This document shows positions 1-10,731 of a stretch of 64,000 nt of DNA, in pieces. The translations under genes and the position numbers were made by a program. The stretch is taken from the NCBI RefSeq assembly GCF_000802235.1, contig NZ_JTDL01000082.1:145683-209682 (forward strand), given 5' to 3'. The stretch comes from Sinomonas humi (GTDB lineage Bacteria > Actinomycetota > Actinomycetes > Actinomycetales > Micrococcaceae). Numbering within the stretch: the stretch's first letter is position 1; the number at the start of each line of letters is the position of its first letter. Below the pieces are notes generated by a model, which was not told where the DNA came from, did no database searches, and worked only from the letters and a program-made list of their open reading frames with translations.

Positions 1-1234
1 AAAGCGAGCGCACGAAGCGCTCGGTGTCCGTCGTCACCGGCTCGGTCATGTCCCCGCCAGGGGGCGAGACGGCGCCCACGACAGTGACGGAGCCGACCCT
101 GCCTCCGAGAGTCACCACTCGGCCGGCGCGCTCGTAGAAGGCGGCCAGATTCGAAGCGAGGCTCGCGGGATAGCCTTCCTCGGCTGGAAGTTCGCCGTTG
201 CGATTTGCGAACTCGCGGAGCGCCTCCGCCCAGCGAGAGGTCGAATCGGCGATGACAAGCGCGTCGTAGCCCATGTCCCTGAAGTACTCGGCGACCGTCA
301 GCCCGGTGTACACGCTTGCTTCGCGCGCCATCATCGGCATGTTCGAGGTGTTCGCAATGATGACGGTCCGATCGATCAGTCGGCCTCCGGTTCGGATGTC
401 CTCGAGTTCCGAGAGCCCGGCGAGGACGTCCGCCATTTCGTTCCCGCGCTCGCCGCAGCCCACATAGACGATCACATCGGCCGAACTCCATTTGGCGATC
501 TGCTGGAGCAGCAGGGTCTTGCCCGTGCCGAAGCCTCCCGGGACGGCCGCAGCAGCGCCGAGGGGCAGAGGGAACATCAGGTCGAGCACCCGCTGCCCGG
601 TGTGGAGGGGCGCGACGTCGGCCGTCCTCTCACGGAACGGACGCGCACGGCGGATCGGCCATCTCTCGCCGAGGGCCACCTCCCGCTCGCCCACGCGCGC
701 CACGGGGTCTGACAGTCTGAGGGGAGCCGGTCCTGAGACCCAGGTGATCTCGCCGGCTGTCGTCGAGGGCACAAGCACTCGGTGTTCGAGGGAGCCCGAA
801 CCTGTGATCACCCCAAGGAGGTCTCCGGGCGAGACCTCGTTTCCCAGGGCGGCAGTGGGAGAGAAGTTCCATGTCTTCGCAACGCCCCCCGAGAGCACGC
901 CTTCGTCCCGCTCGGCAGTGAGCCACAGCGACTCGGAGGAGAGAGGGCGAAGGAGACCGTCGAAGACACCGCCTAGGAGTCCGGGTCCCAAGAGACCCGC
1001 CAGTGGGCTGCCTGTGCCGTCAACCCGGTCCCCGCAGGCGAGCCCGCCGGTGTACTCGTAGGCCTGGACAATCGCCCGCGTCCCGGTCACCGAGATCGTC
1101 TCACCGCTGATGCCGTGGGGGCCGAGCCGCACGAGTTCGAGGATGGCCAGACCCTCAAGTCCCTCGACCTCGACGAGAGGGCCGTTCACACGCACGATCC
1201 GACCGGCCCTCCTACCGCCGGCCGCATCGGTCAC
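1..1234 (-). CDS. ntpA: V-type ATP synthase/ATPase subunit A (catalytic), 3' end outside window
   Basis: Catalytic nucleotide-binding subunit of the V1 sector, which couples ATP hydrolysis or synthesis to ion flow through V0. About 411 residues are visible; the C-terminus lies beyond the left edge. The Walker A motif GGFGTGKT is at about residues 232-239, followed by CGERGNEM, the NTSNMPMMAREAS stretch and DSTSRWAEALRE, all typical of the A subunit rather than F1 alpha or beta. The region between the N-terminal barrel and the P-loop fits the A-subunit-specific non-homologous insert. The start is a GTG at 1234-1232 overlapping the TGA of the upstream E gene, so translation is probably coupled. 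It is the last visible gene of the operon; B and D are expected further left. Confidence 0.95.
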   Translation of the reverse strand, partial: MTDAAGGRRAGRIVRVNGPLVEVEGLEGLAILELVRLGPHGISGETISVTGTRAIVQAYEYTGGLACGDRVDGTGSPLAGLLGPGLLGGVFDGLLRPLSSESLWLTAERDEGVLSGGVAKTWNFSPTAALGNEVSPGDLLGVITGSGSLEHRVLVPSTTAGEITWVSGPAPLRLSDPVARVGEREVALGERWPIRRARPFRERTADVAPLHTGQRVLDLMFPLPLGAAAAVPGGFGTGKTLLLQQIAKWSSADVIVYVGCGERGNEMADVLAGLSELEDIRTGGRLIDRTVIIANTSNMPMMAREASVYTGLTVAEYFRDMGYDALVIADSTSRWAEALREFANRNGELPAEEGYPASLASNLAAFYERAGRVVTLGGRVGSVTVVGAVSPPGGDMTEPVTTDTERFVRSL

Positions 1235-1755
1235 TCCAGCCACAGCTGCGAGACCTCCTCAGGTGTGCGCTCGGCCTCCCGGAGGGCCAGAGCGGGCAGA
1301 GAGAGGTCGAGCCGGCGTGTTCCCGCGACGGCAGCGATGCCTCCCTCCGGACTCTCCGTGAGCACCGCATCGGCGCCGAGCGATTCGCGGGCCTTCGCCG
1401 CCAGCTTGGCCAGAAGGAGGCCGTAGCGAGGATCGTGGCGAGCCGCGGCAGCACCGTCGCGCAACTGACGCAGCAGTTCGAGCCTCAGCGCCTCCTGTGC
1501 CGCGAGCACGCGCTCCCGTGCTGCCCGGCGCGTTCGGGAAGAGCGGGAGCGCGCATCCGCTCTCGCGTCTGCCTCGCCCTGGGCCGCCGCGCCATCCGTG
1601 ATGCGGCGCGCTTCGGCCTCCGCTTCGGCCCTCAAGGAAGCCGCCCGCCGTCGTGCGTCAGCAACCATCTGGTCTGCCATGCCCTCAGCGGACCGCCGAA
1701 GCGCTTCCCTCAGCGGACCGAGTGCGGCCTCCGCAGCGCTGTTCAGGGTGCTCAC
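1231..1755 (-). CDS. ntpE: V-type ATPase subunit E (peripheral stalk)
   Basis: A 174-residue protein with an Ala/Arg/Glu-rich N-terminal helix, predicted to be a long coiled coil over residues 1-90, followed by a compact C-terminal domain. This is the layout of the peripheral-stalk E subunit that ties V1 to V0. Assignment rests on size, coiled coil and position between F and A; sequence signatures are weak in this family. Its ATG overlaps the stop of the upstream F gene (ATGA), and its own stop overlaps the GTG of A, consistent with one tightly coupled operon. Confidence 0.8.
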   Translation of the reverse strand: MSTLNSAAEAALGPLREALRRSAEGMADQMVADARRRAASLRAEAEAEARRITDGAAAQGEADARADARSRSSRTRRAARERVLAAQEALRLELLRQLRDGAAAARHDPRYGLLLAKLAAKARESLGADAVLTESPEGGIAAVAGTRRLDLSLPALALREAERTPEEVSQLWLE

Positions 1756-1976
1756 GGCGGCAGCACCGCCACGAGAGGGGCATTGGCGGGATCGGACAGG
1801 TCGGCTACCGCCTCGGCCGCGCGGTTCGTCAGGATTACGAGGCCGGTCTCCGGGGGCAGGTCCGCCCAGCGGCGCCGAACCTCCGCCGAATCCTCTGCGG
1901 CCAGGACCCGCACTCCCGCCATGGCGAAGCCGGCGAGTGCGGAGGACTCGCCGAGGGCGACGACGGCCGGCGGCAT
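1752..1976 (-). CDS. V-type ATPase subunit F (central stalk)
   Basis: A short 74-residue protein starting MPPAVVALGESS. It shows the alternating strand/helix pattern of subunit F (VVALGES, VRVLAAED, GLVILTN, PLVAVLPP), in which a small Rossmann-like domain binds the central rotor stalk. I chose the internal ATG at 1976: it lies 4 nt after the stop of K, and the encoded protein begins right at the first beta strand, whereas a longer reading would overlap K and add a basic, low-complexity leader. It is shorter than many F subunits (about 100 residues) and lacks an obvious extended C-terminal helix. Confidence 0.75.
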   Translation of the reverse strand: MPPAVVALGESSALAGFAMAGVRVLAAEDSAEVRRRWADLPPETGLVILTNRAAEAVADLSDPANAPLVAVLPP

Positions 1977-1980
1977 GCGT

Positions 1981-3705
<1,725 letters not shown>

Positions 3706-3719
<14 letters not shown>

Positions 3720-4626
3720 CGAGCACCTCGTCCGGCCGGCCGCCATGGGCCGCAGAAGCGAGCGCCGCGCGCAGGCGCCACGCATCCGAAGCCAGGACGG
3801 CGATGCCGCCGAGAACGTTGAGCGGGCCGAGCCGAGGCGCGCGGACCCAGGAAAGCGCGTCGTCCTCGATCCGTCGGCGTAGCTGCGCCTCGACGCGCCA
3901 TCCGAGTTCGACGCTGTCGATCCGGCCGAGGATGGTGCGGGCCGACGGTGGGAGGGCCGCGCGGAGTTCTTCGAGCGTCCCGGCTGTCTCCCATGAGCTC
4001 CCGATCGTGCGGGCCGCCGCTTCCCGCAGCGCGGCAGGTGGGGTGGCGCGGCGGAGGAGAAGTCGGTCCTGCAGGACCAGGAGGACGACCGCATTGACCT
4101 GCCACTCGCGGGTCGCGGGAGCGACTGACACAAGTCGACGCAGCCATGCCAAAGTAAGCCGGTCCCGAAGTGGGAGGCCCTCTGCAGGCGACGCCCAAGG
4201 AGTGCGAGTGAGAGCGGACCCGAGCGCGGCGAGCGAGGCGGCGTTGTCAAGCCTGGGCCATGCCGTGGCGAGAGTCCCGAGGTCAAAGGGCGGCGGCGCA
4301 GGCTGCCCCGCCAGACGCCGCGCGAGGCCAACGATGTTCTCACGCTCGAATCCGGCGGCAAGGGCCCTCGCGAGCCGGGCTCCCGAAGGCGGAAGCCACC
4401 CAGCGAGCACCCGCAACTCCCAGAGGACGGCGGCCCGCGTCCCGTGGGCGGCTTCCTCAAGCGAGTGCGCCTCGCGGACGAACCGGCCGTAGGCCGAGGG
4501 GGCGAGAAGCGCGAGTGCATCCTCCAGCCCGGTCTGAACCGCGATGGCCTGGCACCCCCCAGCCCCGAGCCGCTGGCGGGCGAGGGCGCCGGCCCGCACC
4601 GCTGCCGCCGTCCACCCCGCGCTCAC
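3706..4626 (-). CDS. ntpC: V-type ATPase subunit C (AC39-like rotor cap)
   Basis: A 306-residue, largely helical, Ala/Leu/Arg-rich protein fitting the V0 subunit C/AC39 family, which seats the central stalk on the K ring. It has repeated helical blocks, including WPRLDNAASLAALGSALTRTPW and GRIDSVELGWRVEAQLRRRI, and ends with an Arg-rich segment. No short diagnostic motif exists, so the call depends on length, helicity and location between the stalk gene and subunit I. Its ATG overlaps the upstream stop by 4 nt, and its end overlaps I by 14 nt. Confidence 0.72.
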
Positions 4627-5051
4627 GTTGTGGCCGCCGAGCGGAAGATCCGTTCAATCAGGCGCTGGACAGTGGCGGGAATGCGGTCCTGCCCCGAACG
4701 CTCCAGCTCGGCGGCTTCGGCGCTCGCCTGTTCCTCGAGCCGGGAATCTTCCTGAGCAGCCGCCGCAAGCACGGCTTCGTAGCTCCGGCGGCGGGCAGCG
4801 GGGCTCTCAAGCCGGGCGTGGGACAGCACGTCATCCGCAGCGGTCCGCGCCACGGCGAGCACCTGTTCGGACTCCCTCTGCGCATCGTTGACGAGTGCCT
4901 CGGCTTGCTCGAGTTCCGGGGCCAGTGCCCCGAACACGACTCCGAGTTCCGCGTCCGGGCCGACCGCGTCCATGGCCGGCACCCCGCTGCGGGCAGCGGG
5001 TCCAGGCGACCCGACAGGGCGGAATCGGTCCAGGAAGTTCGATCGGGCCAC
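4623..5051 (-). CDS. V-type ATPase G/H-like peripheral-stalk protein, first gene of the operon
   Basis: A 142-residue Glu/Ala/Arg-rich protein with a predicted coiled coil over residues 40-125 (ELEQAEALVNDAQRESEQVL, then AAAAQEDSRLEEQASAEAAE). The G/H peripheral-stalk subunit that pairs with E would look like this. The GTG start is preceded by GGAGGGG with a very short gap and is the only sensible start after an upstream in-frame stop; an internal ATG at 4973 would also keep the coiled coil. It heads the operon, as the G/H subunit does in other V-ATPase operons. Nothing else gene-like lies between it and 5185. Confidence 0.65.
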   Translation of the reverse strand: MARSNFLDRFRPVGSPGPAARSGVPAMDAVGPDAELGVVFGALAPELEQAEALVNDAQRESEQVLAVARTAADDVLSHARLESPAARRRSYEAVLAAAAQEDSRLEEQASAEAAELERSGQDRIPATVQRLIERIFRSAATT

Positions 5052-5184
5052 CGCCCCTCCAACGACGAGCTCAAGAGCGGCCTACTCCGCCCCTGCTCCT
5101 CAGTGTCGAGCGCGGCCGTCATGCCTCCTAGGGCCGAAGGTCCTCTGGGCCGCTGCCCAAGCCGAACGCGAGCGCGCTGACGCC

Positions 5185-5937
5185 TCAGTGAGCCGCAGCC
5201 AAGGCCCCTTGCTCGGCGTACATCGCCAAGAGGGACTGTTCGACGGCGTCAACCGTGAGGCCGGGGACGAGGTCGTCCGCCGCCCCCGCGGTGCTCGGGT
5301 CGAACGGGAGCTCGAGTGCGCGATATACATCAGTGAGCACCGCGCGGACCGGCAGCGCATCGCTCACCACGAACACCGACGAGAAGAGCCAGGCACCGGA
5401 GACTACGCGTTGCGCCGTACCGACAAGCTTGATCGGACGTTCAAGCCCGCCCCCCGCCGTCGTCCCCTCCCGCGGCACCCCGTGCACGCTGTATTCGCCC
5501 GGGCAGTATTCGCCGGGGATTTCCCCGACCCGCGCATCGACCCCGACGCTTCGGAGAACCTCCGCGTAAAGCTCCCCGAAGACCTCGAAGCGATGCCGGT
5601 GGCCCACCATCGCCTCGGCCGCCGGCTCGATGTGGTCCACGATGAGCGTGCCCTCGTGATAGGCGGCGGCGCGGCCGCCGGCCTTCCGCACTACCGGCTC
5701 GAAGCCCCGGGAAAGGGAAGCGGCGCGCGCAGCCTCGAAGCCCGGCAGGCGGGTGTCGCGCTGGCCGAACGCCATCGTCGGAAGCGGCCGGTAGAGCCGC
5801 AGCGTCGCCCCCCGCAGACCGCGCTTGACCTCGTCCAAGAGCTCGGCCGCTCGGGCGAGCTGCGCGGCAGCGTCGCTCGTGTCTCGGTCCTCGATGACTG
5901 CGAGCGGTGCCATAGCACCGTCATTCCAGGCACCCAT
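5185..5937 (-). CDS. Lipoate--protein ligase A family protein
   Basis: A 250-residue member of the biotin/lipoate ligase (BPL/LPL) catalytic superfamily. Visible signatures are LRLYRPLPTMAFGQRD at the N-terminus, GRAAAYHEGTLIVDHI (matching the RRxxGGGAVYHD-type strand), FGELYAEVLRSVGVDA, CPGEYSVHG, KLVGTAQRVVSGAWLFSSVF (the conserved K-x-x-G-x-A-Q-R block with the catalytic Lys) and the C-terminal helical region. Members either attach lipoate to E2/GcvH proteins or act as octanoyltransferases; the sequence does not tell which. I chose ATG 5937, just past the stop of the upstream thioesterase-like gene; 5913 is an alternative. Confidence 0.85.
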   Translation of the reverse strand: MGAWNDGAMAPLAVIEDRDTSDAAAQLARAAELLDEVKRGLRGATLRLYRPLPTMAFGQRDTRLPGFEAARAASLSRGFEPVVRKAGGRAAAYHEGTLIVDHIEPAAEAMVGHRHRFEVFGELYAEVLRSVGVDARVGEIPGEYCPGEYSVHGVPREGTTAGGGLERPIKLVGTAQRVVSGAWLFSSVFVVSDALPVRAVLTDVYRALELPFDPSTAGAADDLVPGLTVDAVEQSLLAMYAEQGALAAAH

Positions 5938-5939
5938 GC

Positions 5940-6758
5940 TCAGGTCCGGCGAATCGTCAGGATCTGCTCCGCTCGGCCGAATGGGCCGTCGTCGTCGTGC
6001 AGAACCGAGGACGTGAGGCCGATGCCGTCGGTACCGAAAGAAACGGCGTTGTCGATCCCAAGCCACTCTCCCGACGGTTGCCGGTAGAGGTGGACCTGCA
6101 GGTCGACGTTCGGGAACGCCCAGCTGCCCGGGCCGGGCGGGACGCGGGTCGCAATCCCGTTCGCGGTGTCCACGAGGCCCATGAGCCGCACCCAATCCGG
6201 GCTCGGGACACCGTCGATCAAGGGGTACGGTGTGCGGATCCACACCGTCCCGTTGCCCGAGCGGTGATGCGGAGCCTGATACATCTCGAGCGAGCGGATG
6301 TACCCGCCGGGCCATGCTGTCGTTCCATCCCAGCGCTGGCATTCCTCGCGCGAGGGAATCCTCGGATCTTCAACTGCCGCGACAGATGACGTGTCGCTCT
6401 GGGCGAGCCGCCAAGCCGTGGCACGGATGACGACGCGCCCCTTCGTCGCGAGTTCGGCCTGGATGAGCTCGATCGTGCGGCCCGGCCGCAGAGTCTTCGT
6501 GGTGACCGTGCACTCCCCTGCATGGATCAGCCCGAGGATCTCGTAGCTGATCCGGGCGATCCTCAGGCCCTCGCGGGGCTCGTGGAGTTCGAGTGCGTGA
6601 GCGAGCAGTCCTGATGGGGGCGCCATGTGCTGCTCATGCGCGTTCCACGCACCTTGGGCATGAATGGTCGAGCGGTAACGTCCGCTGCCGAGGTCCTCAT
6701 AGTAGAAGTCGCCCGTCGCGAGCTCGATCTGCTCGCTCGCCTGCTGCGTCTCCGTCAC
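5940..6758 (-). CDS. Acyl-CoA thioesterase-like double-hotdog protein
   Basis: A 272-residue protein with the layout of a TesB-like double hotdog fold: an N-terminal half with a substrate-loading segment (MAPPSGLLAHALE, then RIARISYEILGLIHAGECTV) and a C-terminal half with the second hotdog, GSWAFPNVDLQVHLYRQPSG followed by WLGIDNAVSFGTDGIGLTSS. Such enzymes hydrolyse acyl-CoAs; the chain-length preference cannot be read from sequence. It lies 2 nt from the lipoate-ligase-like gene downstream and overlaps the membrane-protein gene upstream by 4 nt, suggesting a three-gene unit. Confidence 0.8.
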   Translation of the reverse strand: MTETQQASEQIELATGDFYYEDLGSGRYRSTIHAQGAWNAHEQHMAPPSGLLAHALELHEPREGLRIARISYEILGLIHAGECTVTTKTLRPGRTIELIQAELATKGRVVIRATAWRLAQSDTSSVAAVEDPRIPSREECQRWDGTTAWPGGYIRSLEMYQAPHHRSGNGTVWIRTPYPLIDGVPSPDWVRLMGLVDTANGIATRVPPGPGSWAFPNVDLQVHLYRQPSGEWLGIDNAVSFGTDGIGLTSSVLHDDDGPFGRAEQILTIRRT

Positions 6759-7297
6759 GCGGTGTTCCCTTCCTCCGGGGCGGCGCCGTCGCGCGCCTCG
6801 TCCACCCTAACGGCATTCGCGTGGGCGGGCTTCCCGCGGCGGCGCACCCCAAGCGTGAAGCGGACGACGACGATACTCACCCCAGTGCCCGCCACCGCCC
6901 ACGCCCACGGCGATGCCGCGGCGTGCTCCAGGACAAGCTCGACGGCGGCCAAGCCGACCGTGGCGTAGATCAAAGCCCATGCCGCAGACCCGACGACGGT
7001 CGCGGGAACGTAGTAGCGGAGGGGCATACGTGCCATCCCGGCAGCCAGGTTGACGGTTGTCTGGAGACCGACCGTCAGGAACGTCAGTACGACGGCGAGG
7101 GGGCCCCAACGGTCGATGAGCCGGCGAGCTCGCGCGAGCCTTCCGGGCCGCGACCGCTTCGCCCATCTGGTCCTTCCGTACCCAGCGGCGAGGCCCCGAC
7201 CGAGCCAGTAGGTGCCATTGGTCCGGAACAGGACGACGACGAAGAGGGCGGCGACAGCAGCTTCGAAGGGCAGCTCGAGCAGTTGATCGAGCGACAA
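6755..7297 (-). CDS. DedA/VTT-domain-like small membrane protein
   Basis: About 180 residues with a DedA-like (VTT) pattern: an N-terminal hydrophobic helix, then FRTNGTYWLGRGLAAGYGRT, an amphipathic Arg-rich segment (RLARARRLIDRWGP), the LTFLTVGLQTTVNLAAGMARMPLRYY stretch typical of the family (normally F-x-G-x-x-R-x-x-x-x-x-x-A-G), and two C-terminal helices. I favour the TTG at 7297 because AGGAGG sits 9 nt before it; the GTG at 7315 overlaps that Shine-Dalgarno and has none of its own. Members affect membrane homeostasis or lipid scrambling; the exact role here is unknown. Confidence 0.7.
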   Translation of the reverse strand: MSLDQLLELPFEAAVAALFVVVLFRTNGTYWLGRGLAAGYGRTRWAKRSRPGRLARARRLIDRWGPLAVVLTFLTVGLQTTVNLAAGMARMPLRYYVPATVVGSAAWALIYATVGLAAVELVLEHAAASPWAWAVAGTGVSIVVVRFTLGVRRRGKPAHANAVRVDEARDGAAPEEGNTA

Positions 7298-7427
7298 CCC
7301 TCTCCCCCTCCTCACGACAGCACTGAATGGCCAGTCTATTCGAGGGCCAGCCCGGACTTCGGTTGCTTGCCCCCTCTGGCACTGGGCAGGAGAAGGGGAG
7401 GATCACGGATTCCGAAGGAGCACGCAC

Positions 7428-8462
7428 ATGCGCATCGCCATCGTGGGAGCCACAGGAAACGTCGGGACTGCTCTGCTGCGCCGCCTCGGTGCGGAAGGGG
7501 GCCATGACGTCATCGGCATCGAGCGCCGCACCCCGGACGCCGGCGCGGAGCCCTATCGCCATGCGAAGTGGCGGCCCGTGGACATCAGCACGGCCGCCGC
7601 CCCAGCCCAGCTCGCAGAGGCGTTCGCAGGCTGCGACGCCGTCGTCCACCTCGCTTGGCTCATCCAGCCGAATCACCGAGAGTCCGAGCTTTACGCAACC
7701 AACGTCACGGGCAGCTCGAACGTCTTCAATGCCGCCATAGCTGCGGGGGTCCGCCAGATCGTCTACGCGTCCTCGGTCGGCGCCTATAGCCCAGCCCCGA
7801 AGGACCGCCGGGTTGACGAGAGGTGGCCAACCGGCGGCATCCACACGTCCCACTACAGCCGGCACAAGGCCGCCGTCGAACGGTTGCTCGACGACATCGA
7901 GGAAGCGCACCCCGAGGTGGCTATCGCGCGGCTGAGGCCCGGCCTCATCTTCCAGTCAGGTCAAGCCTCGGAGGTCGGGCGGTTCTTCCTCGGGCCGTTC
8001 ATCCCCGTGCAGGTCGCCAGGCTGCGCCCGCCGATCCTGCCGATGCCCTCGGGCATGGTCTTCCAGGCCGTCCATGCGGACGACGTCGCGGAGGCGTACC
8101 GCCTCGCGCTCGTCTCGGGCGCGCGCGGGGCATTCAACATCGCCGCGGAGCCGGTCCTCGACCGCACGACCCTGCCGCCCGTCGTCGGCGCGCGAAGCTC
8201 GGTCCCGATTCCCAAGGGAGCGCTCCGAAGCCTGGTCTGGGCTTCCTGGGAGCTTCGGCTCCAGCGTTCGGACCCTGGCTGGATCGACATGGCGCTCCAA
8301 GTGCCCGTGATGGACACGCGCCGTGCGCGCGAGGAGCTCGGGTGGGAAGCGCAGCGTAGTTCTCAGGAAGCAATCACCGCAGTCCTTGGGGGGATGCAGG
8401 AAGCTTCCGGGATCGAGGCTTCGCCATCGCTGCGGCCCGGCCAGCAGTCGGCTACCAAGTGA
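7428..8462 (+). CDS. NAD-dependent epimerase/dehydratase family protein (extended SDR)
   Basis: A 344-residue extended short-chain dehydrogenase. The N-terminal dinucleotide motif is GATGNVG; the DAVVHLAW strand follows, then the catalytic YSRHKAA (Y-x3-K) with the preceding ASSVGAYS. The C-terminal half carries the substrate domain with VHADDVAEAYRLAL, typical of nucleotide-sugar epimerase-like proteins. The substrate cannot be assigned. A good GAAGGAG Shine-Dalgarno precedes the ATG. It is transcribed alone and ends at a strong hairpin terminator. Confidence 0.88.
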   Translation: MRIAIVGATGNVGTALLRRLGAEGGHDVIGIERRTPDAGAEPYRHAKWRPVDISTAAAPAQLAEAFAGCDAVVHLAWLIQPNHRESELYATNVTGSSNVFNAAIAAGVRQIVYASSVGAYSPAPKDRRVDERWPTGGIHTSHYSRHKAAVERLLDDIEEAHPEVAIARLRPGLIFQSGQASEVGRFFLGPFIPVQVARLRPPILPMPSGMVFQAVHADDVAEAYRLALVSGARGAFNIAAEPVLDRTTLPPVVGARSSVPIPKGALRSLVWASWELRLQRSDPGWIDMALQVPVMDTRRAREELGWEAQRSSQEAITAVLGGMQEASGIEASPSLRPGQQSATK

Positions 8463-8499
8463 GCGCGGCAACTGGAGCCTGAACCGAACCCAAGCAGCC

Positions 8500-8534
8500 G
8501 AAAGCCGGGGCGGCAGAATGCCGCCCCGGCTTTC
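8500..8534. terminator. Hairpin terminator between convergent genes
   Basis: A perfect 16-bp inverted repeat (left arm 8500-8515, GAAAGCCGGGGCGGCA) with a 3-nt loop, between the epimerase gene and a small gene on the other strand. Probably a bidirectional terminator. Confidence 0.85.
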
Positions 8535-8553
8535 GCTTGGTTCAGCTCCGGGT

Positions 8554-8727
8554 TCAGTCTTCCGAGAGATGGACGGTGAAGGTGTCCGGCCCGCTCCGGA
8601 CGACCTTGACCCGGTCGCGCGGAGCGCTGGCCTTGGTCGAGACGTGGGTGATGGCTGCATCCAACGTGTGGTCGAGGGTCGAGGGGTCCCAGATCTTGAG
8701 GGTTACCGAGTGGCTATCAAAGCTCAT
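8554..8727 (-). CDS. Small conserved-looking protein, 57 residues
   Basis: Short open frame reading MSFDSHSVTLKIWDPSTL, continuing through TLDAAITHVSTKASAPRDRV and ending SGPDTFTVHLSED. The mixed hydrophobic/charged composition, strand-like periodicity (VTLKIWD, FTVHLSED) and GC-rich third positions look like real coding sequence rather than a shadow, and AAGGC-type sequence precedes the ATG. No function is recognised. It ends just before the strong terminator at 8500-8534 and is separated from the coiled-coil gene by about 190 bp. Confidence 0.6.
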   Translation of the reverse strand: MSFDSHSVTLKIWDPSTLDHTLDAAITHVSTKASAPRDRVKVVRSGPDTFTVHLSED

Positions 8728-8916
8728 GCGCCTTTGCCTTCTTTGATGGTCGTTGCCGGTGCGCGGCCGCCCGTCTTAGAGCGATTCCGCACCTGGCACC
8801 GGCTCCTCTTTGAGCGCGGCACTATCGACTTTGCCATGCACCTGCCTCGCGACGGGCCCTTTGTGATGGATGGCACAGGTCTTGTGACGTTCTGCTACCG
8901 CACCGGGCGCGGCGGT

Positions 8917-9921
8917 TCAGGAGAGGCGGTCTAGCCGCTCGCGCGCCCGGTCCACTGCGCGGCGCTCCTGTTCCGCAAGCCGTGCGGCAAGCCTCCTCGC
9001 GCGCTCCGCGAAGCCCGCTTCGCGTTCGACGGCCTCGAGCTGATCCTCGAGCTCGGCAATCCGCTCGCGCAGCTCGCCGAGCTCCTTCGAGATCCCCTCG
9101 CGCCGCGCGGCCGTCTCGGACACACTCCGCTCAGCCTCCGTCAGTTCCTCCGAAGCCTGCTTTGCTCCGCGCTCGGCCTCGTCGAGCTCGGCCTGCGCCT
9201 CCTCGCGCTCGCGTTCCCTGGCTTCCTCGGCACGCCGCCTCTCGGCTTCCTCGGCACGCCGTTGAGCCTCTCGGTCGCTCTCGCGCGTCTCCTTGGCCGG
9301 CGCTTTGACTGGCGCCCTGGCCGATTCCTTGGCTTCACCCTCGGGCGCGCTCGCAGACCGCTTCCCCGTTCGCTTCCCGGAAGTCTCGGAGCGCGTGGTG
9401 TCCCGTTCGGGGAGCGCTCCCGGGACGGCGACGGCCCCGGCGAGGTCCACGGGCTCGATGCCGTTGCTCGAGAGAGTGCGGACAAGCTGGCCACTCCGGA
9501 CGGCGGCGGCCGCATCGGGATCCGCCACGGCGGCCCGGAGCGTCTGTTCCATCTCAGAAGCGGCGGCATCGCTTATGCCCACTCCCAGTTCCTCGGCCAC
9601 CGAGCGTCCCTCACGGACGACGGCGCTCAGGAGGCGGTGCCGCTGCTGGCCAAGCTCGCGCATGCTCGCGGGATCCAGCTCCTCCTGGGCGCGCCGCAGC
9701 TCCTCGCCGAGGTCGAGCACGTTGGCGATCTCATCGGCGCGACGCCGCGCCAGCATGTTGACCGCCCAGGCCGCGGTGGAGGGTTTGGGAAGGCGCCCGA
9801 TCTGCTTGGCGAGCAGAGGGTTCCCATCGGCCCGTGCCGCCTTGGCCCGCTCGTTCCGGGTGGCTGTGAACTCGCCCGGCAGCAAGGCATAGAGCTCCGA
9901 GGCTGCGGCGGACAGATCCAT
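8917..9921 (-). CDS. Coiled-coil protein of unknown function
   Basis: 334 residues. The N-terminal about 140 residues form a helical domain (LYALLPGEFTATRNERAKAA, KQIGRLPKPSTAAWAVNML), a pattern I associate with actinobacterial hypothetical proteins. The C-terminal half (about residues 175-330) is a long, highly charged coiled coil rich in Arg/Glu/Ala. I chose ATG 9921 (MDLSAAASELYALLPGEF). A TATGCT -10-like box ends 6 nt upstream, so the mRNA may start at or near this codon. No enzymatic motif is visible. Confidence 0.7.
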   Translation of the reverse strand: MDLSAAASELYALLPGEFTATRNERAKAARADGNPLLAKQIGRLPKPSTAAWAVNMLARRRADEIANVLDLGEELRRAQEELDPASMRELGQQRHRLLSAVVREGRSVAEELGVGISDAAASEMEQTLRAAVADPDAAAAVRSGQLVRTLSSNGIEPVDLAGAVAVPGALPERDTTRSETSGKRTGKRSASAPEGEAKESARAPVKAPAKETRESDREAQRRAEEAERRRAEEAREREREEAQAELDEAERGAKQASEELTEAERSVSETAARREGISKELGELRERIAELEDQLEAVEREAGFAERARRLAARLAEQERRAVDRARERLDRLS

Positions 9922-9927
9922 GGGGTC

Positions 9928-9933
9928 AGCATA
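9928..9933 (-). promoter_or_regulatory. Candidate -10 box for leaderless coiled-coil gene
   Basis: TATGCT on the minus strand, followed by 6 nt and the ATG at 9921. Spacing puts the transcription start at or near the start codon, a common arrangement in actinobacteria. Confidence 0.4.
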
Positions 9934-9993
9934 GGCCGGGGCGGTACGCCGGCCCGGTACAACGGCGGTTTGGCCGCGCAAGCGTGCTGGCGA

Positions 9994-10731
9994 CTATCGC
10001 TGCCCGACGGGAGTGATCACGAGTTCGTCGACGCGCACGTGCCGCGGGCTCTCGAGCACGAACTGGACCGAACGGGCGACGTCCTCGGGGCTCAGCATCG
10101 CAGCACGCTGCTCGCCATTGGGGACGTTCGGCCGAAGGGCCAGGAAGTCGCTGTCGACGTCGCCCGGGCACAGGTGGCACGCCTTGATGCCGCCGGCGCC
10201 CTCCTCGTCATTCAGGGACGCGACGAGCATGCCGAGTGCCGCCTTGCTCGACATGTAGGCCGCGCCCGCGCCGGGCGAGAAGCGCCACGCCGAGCGGGAC
10301 GAGATGACGACGATGCTTCCTCCACCGGCCGCTCTCATACCTGGCAGCACAAGGTCGACGGCTCGCGCGACCCCTGTGAGGTTCGTCTCGACGATGTCGG
10401 AGAACTCGTCCATCGACTGGTCCGACCATGAACGTCGGGGAGCATTCAGACCGGCCGAGACCACGAGTCCTGTCACGGGGCCCCATGCCTGGGTGATCCG
10501 TTCGTGCGCTTCCCGCAGTGCGGCGCCATCCCGCACGTCGACGGGAACCTCGAGCGCCTCCGCGCCCTGCTGCCGAACGTCGTCGGCGGCGGCAGCGACG
10601 GCGTCGTCACGCCGACCGCTGATGGCGACCTTCCAACCCGAAGCCGCCGCGGCCACGGCGGCGGCGCGGCCCATTCCGCTGCCCCCGCCGGTGACCCACA
10701 GCACGCGCGCGTTCGCGGGAGCTCCTACCAC
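9994..10731 (-). CDS. SDR-family oxidoreductase in the dgo cluster
   Basis: 245 residues, classical short-chain dehydrogenase. TGGGSGMG is the cofactor motif, SAGLNAPRR replaces the usual NAG strand, and catalytic Ser (VISSRSAW) and Y-x3-K (YMSSKAA) are present. The start GTG at 10731 overlaps the stop of dgoD by 7 nt, so it is the last gene of the dgoK-dgoA-dgoD operon. A sensible but unproven role is sugar oxidation feeding galactonate formation, or reduction of a pathway side product. Confidence 0.85.
   Translation of the reverse strand: MVGAPANARVLWVTGGGSGMGRAAAVAAAASGWKVAISGRRDDAVAAAADDVRQQGAEALEVPVDVRDGAALREAHERITQAWGPVTGLVVSAGLNAPRRSWSDQSMDEFSDIVETNLTGVARAVDLVLPGMRAAGGGSIVVISSRSAWRFSPGAGAAYMSSKAALGMLVASLNDEEGAGGIKACHLCPGDVDSDFLALRPNVPNGEQRAAMLSPEDVARSVQFVLESPRHVRVDELVITPVGQR

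Noticed and set aside
8728..8916. Possible short plus-strand gene before the coiled-coil gene end
   Set aside because: Continuation of an out-of-frame reading of the epimerase region, no Shine-Dalgarno, and it overlaps the promoter area of the minus-strand small gene.
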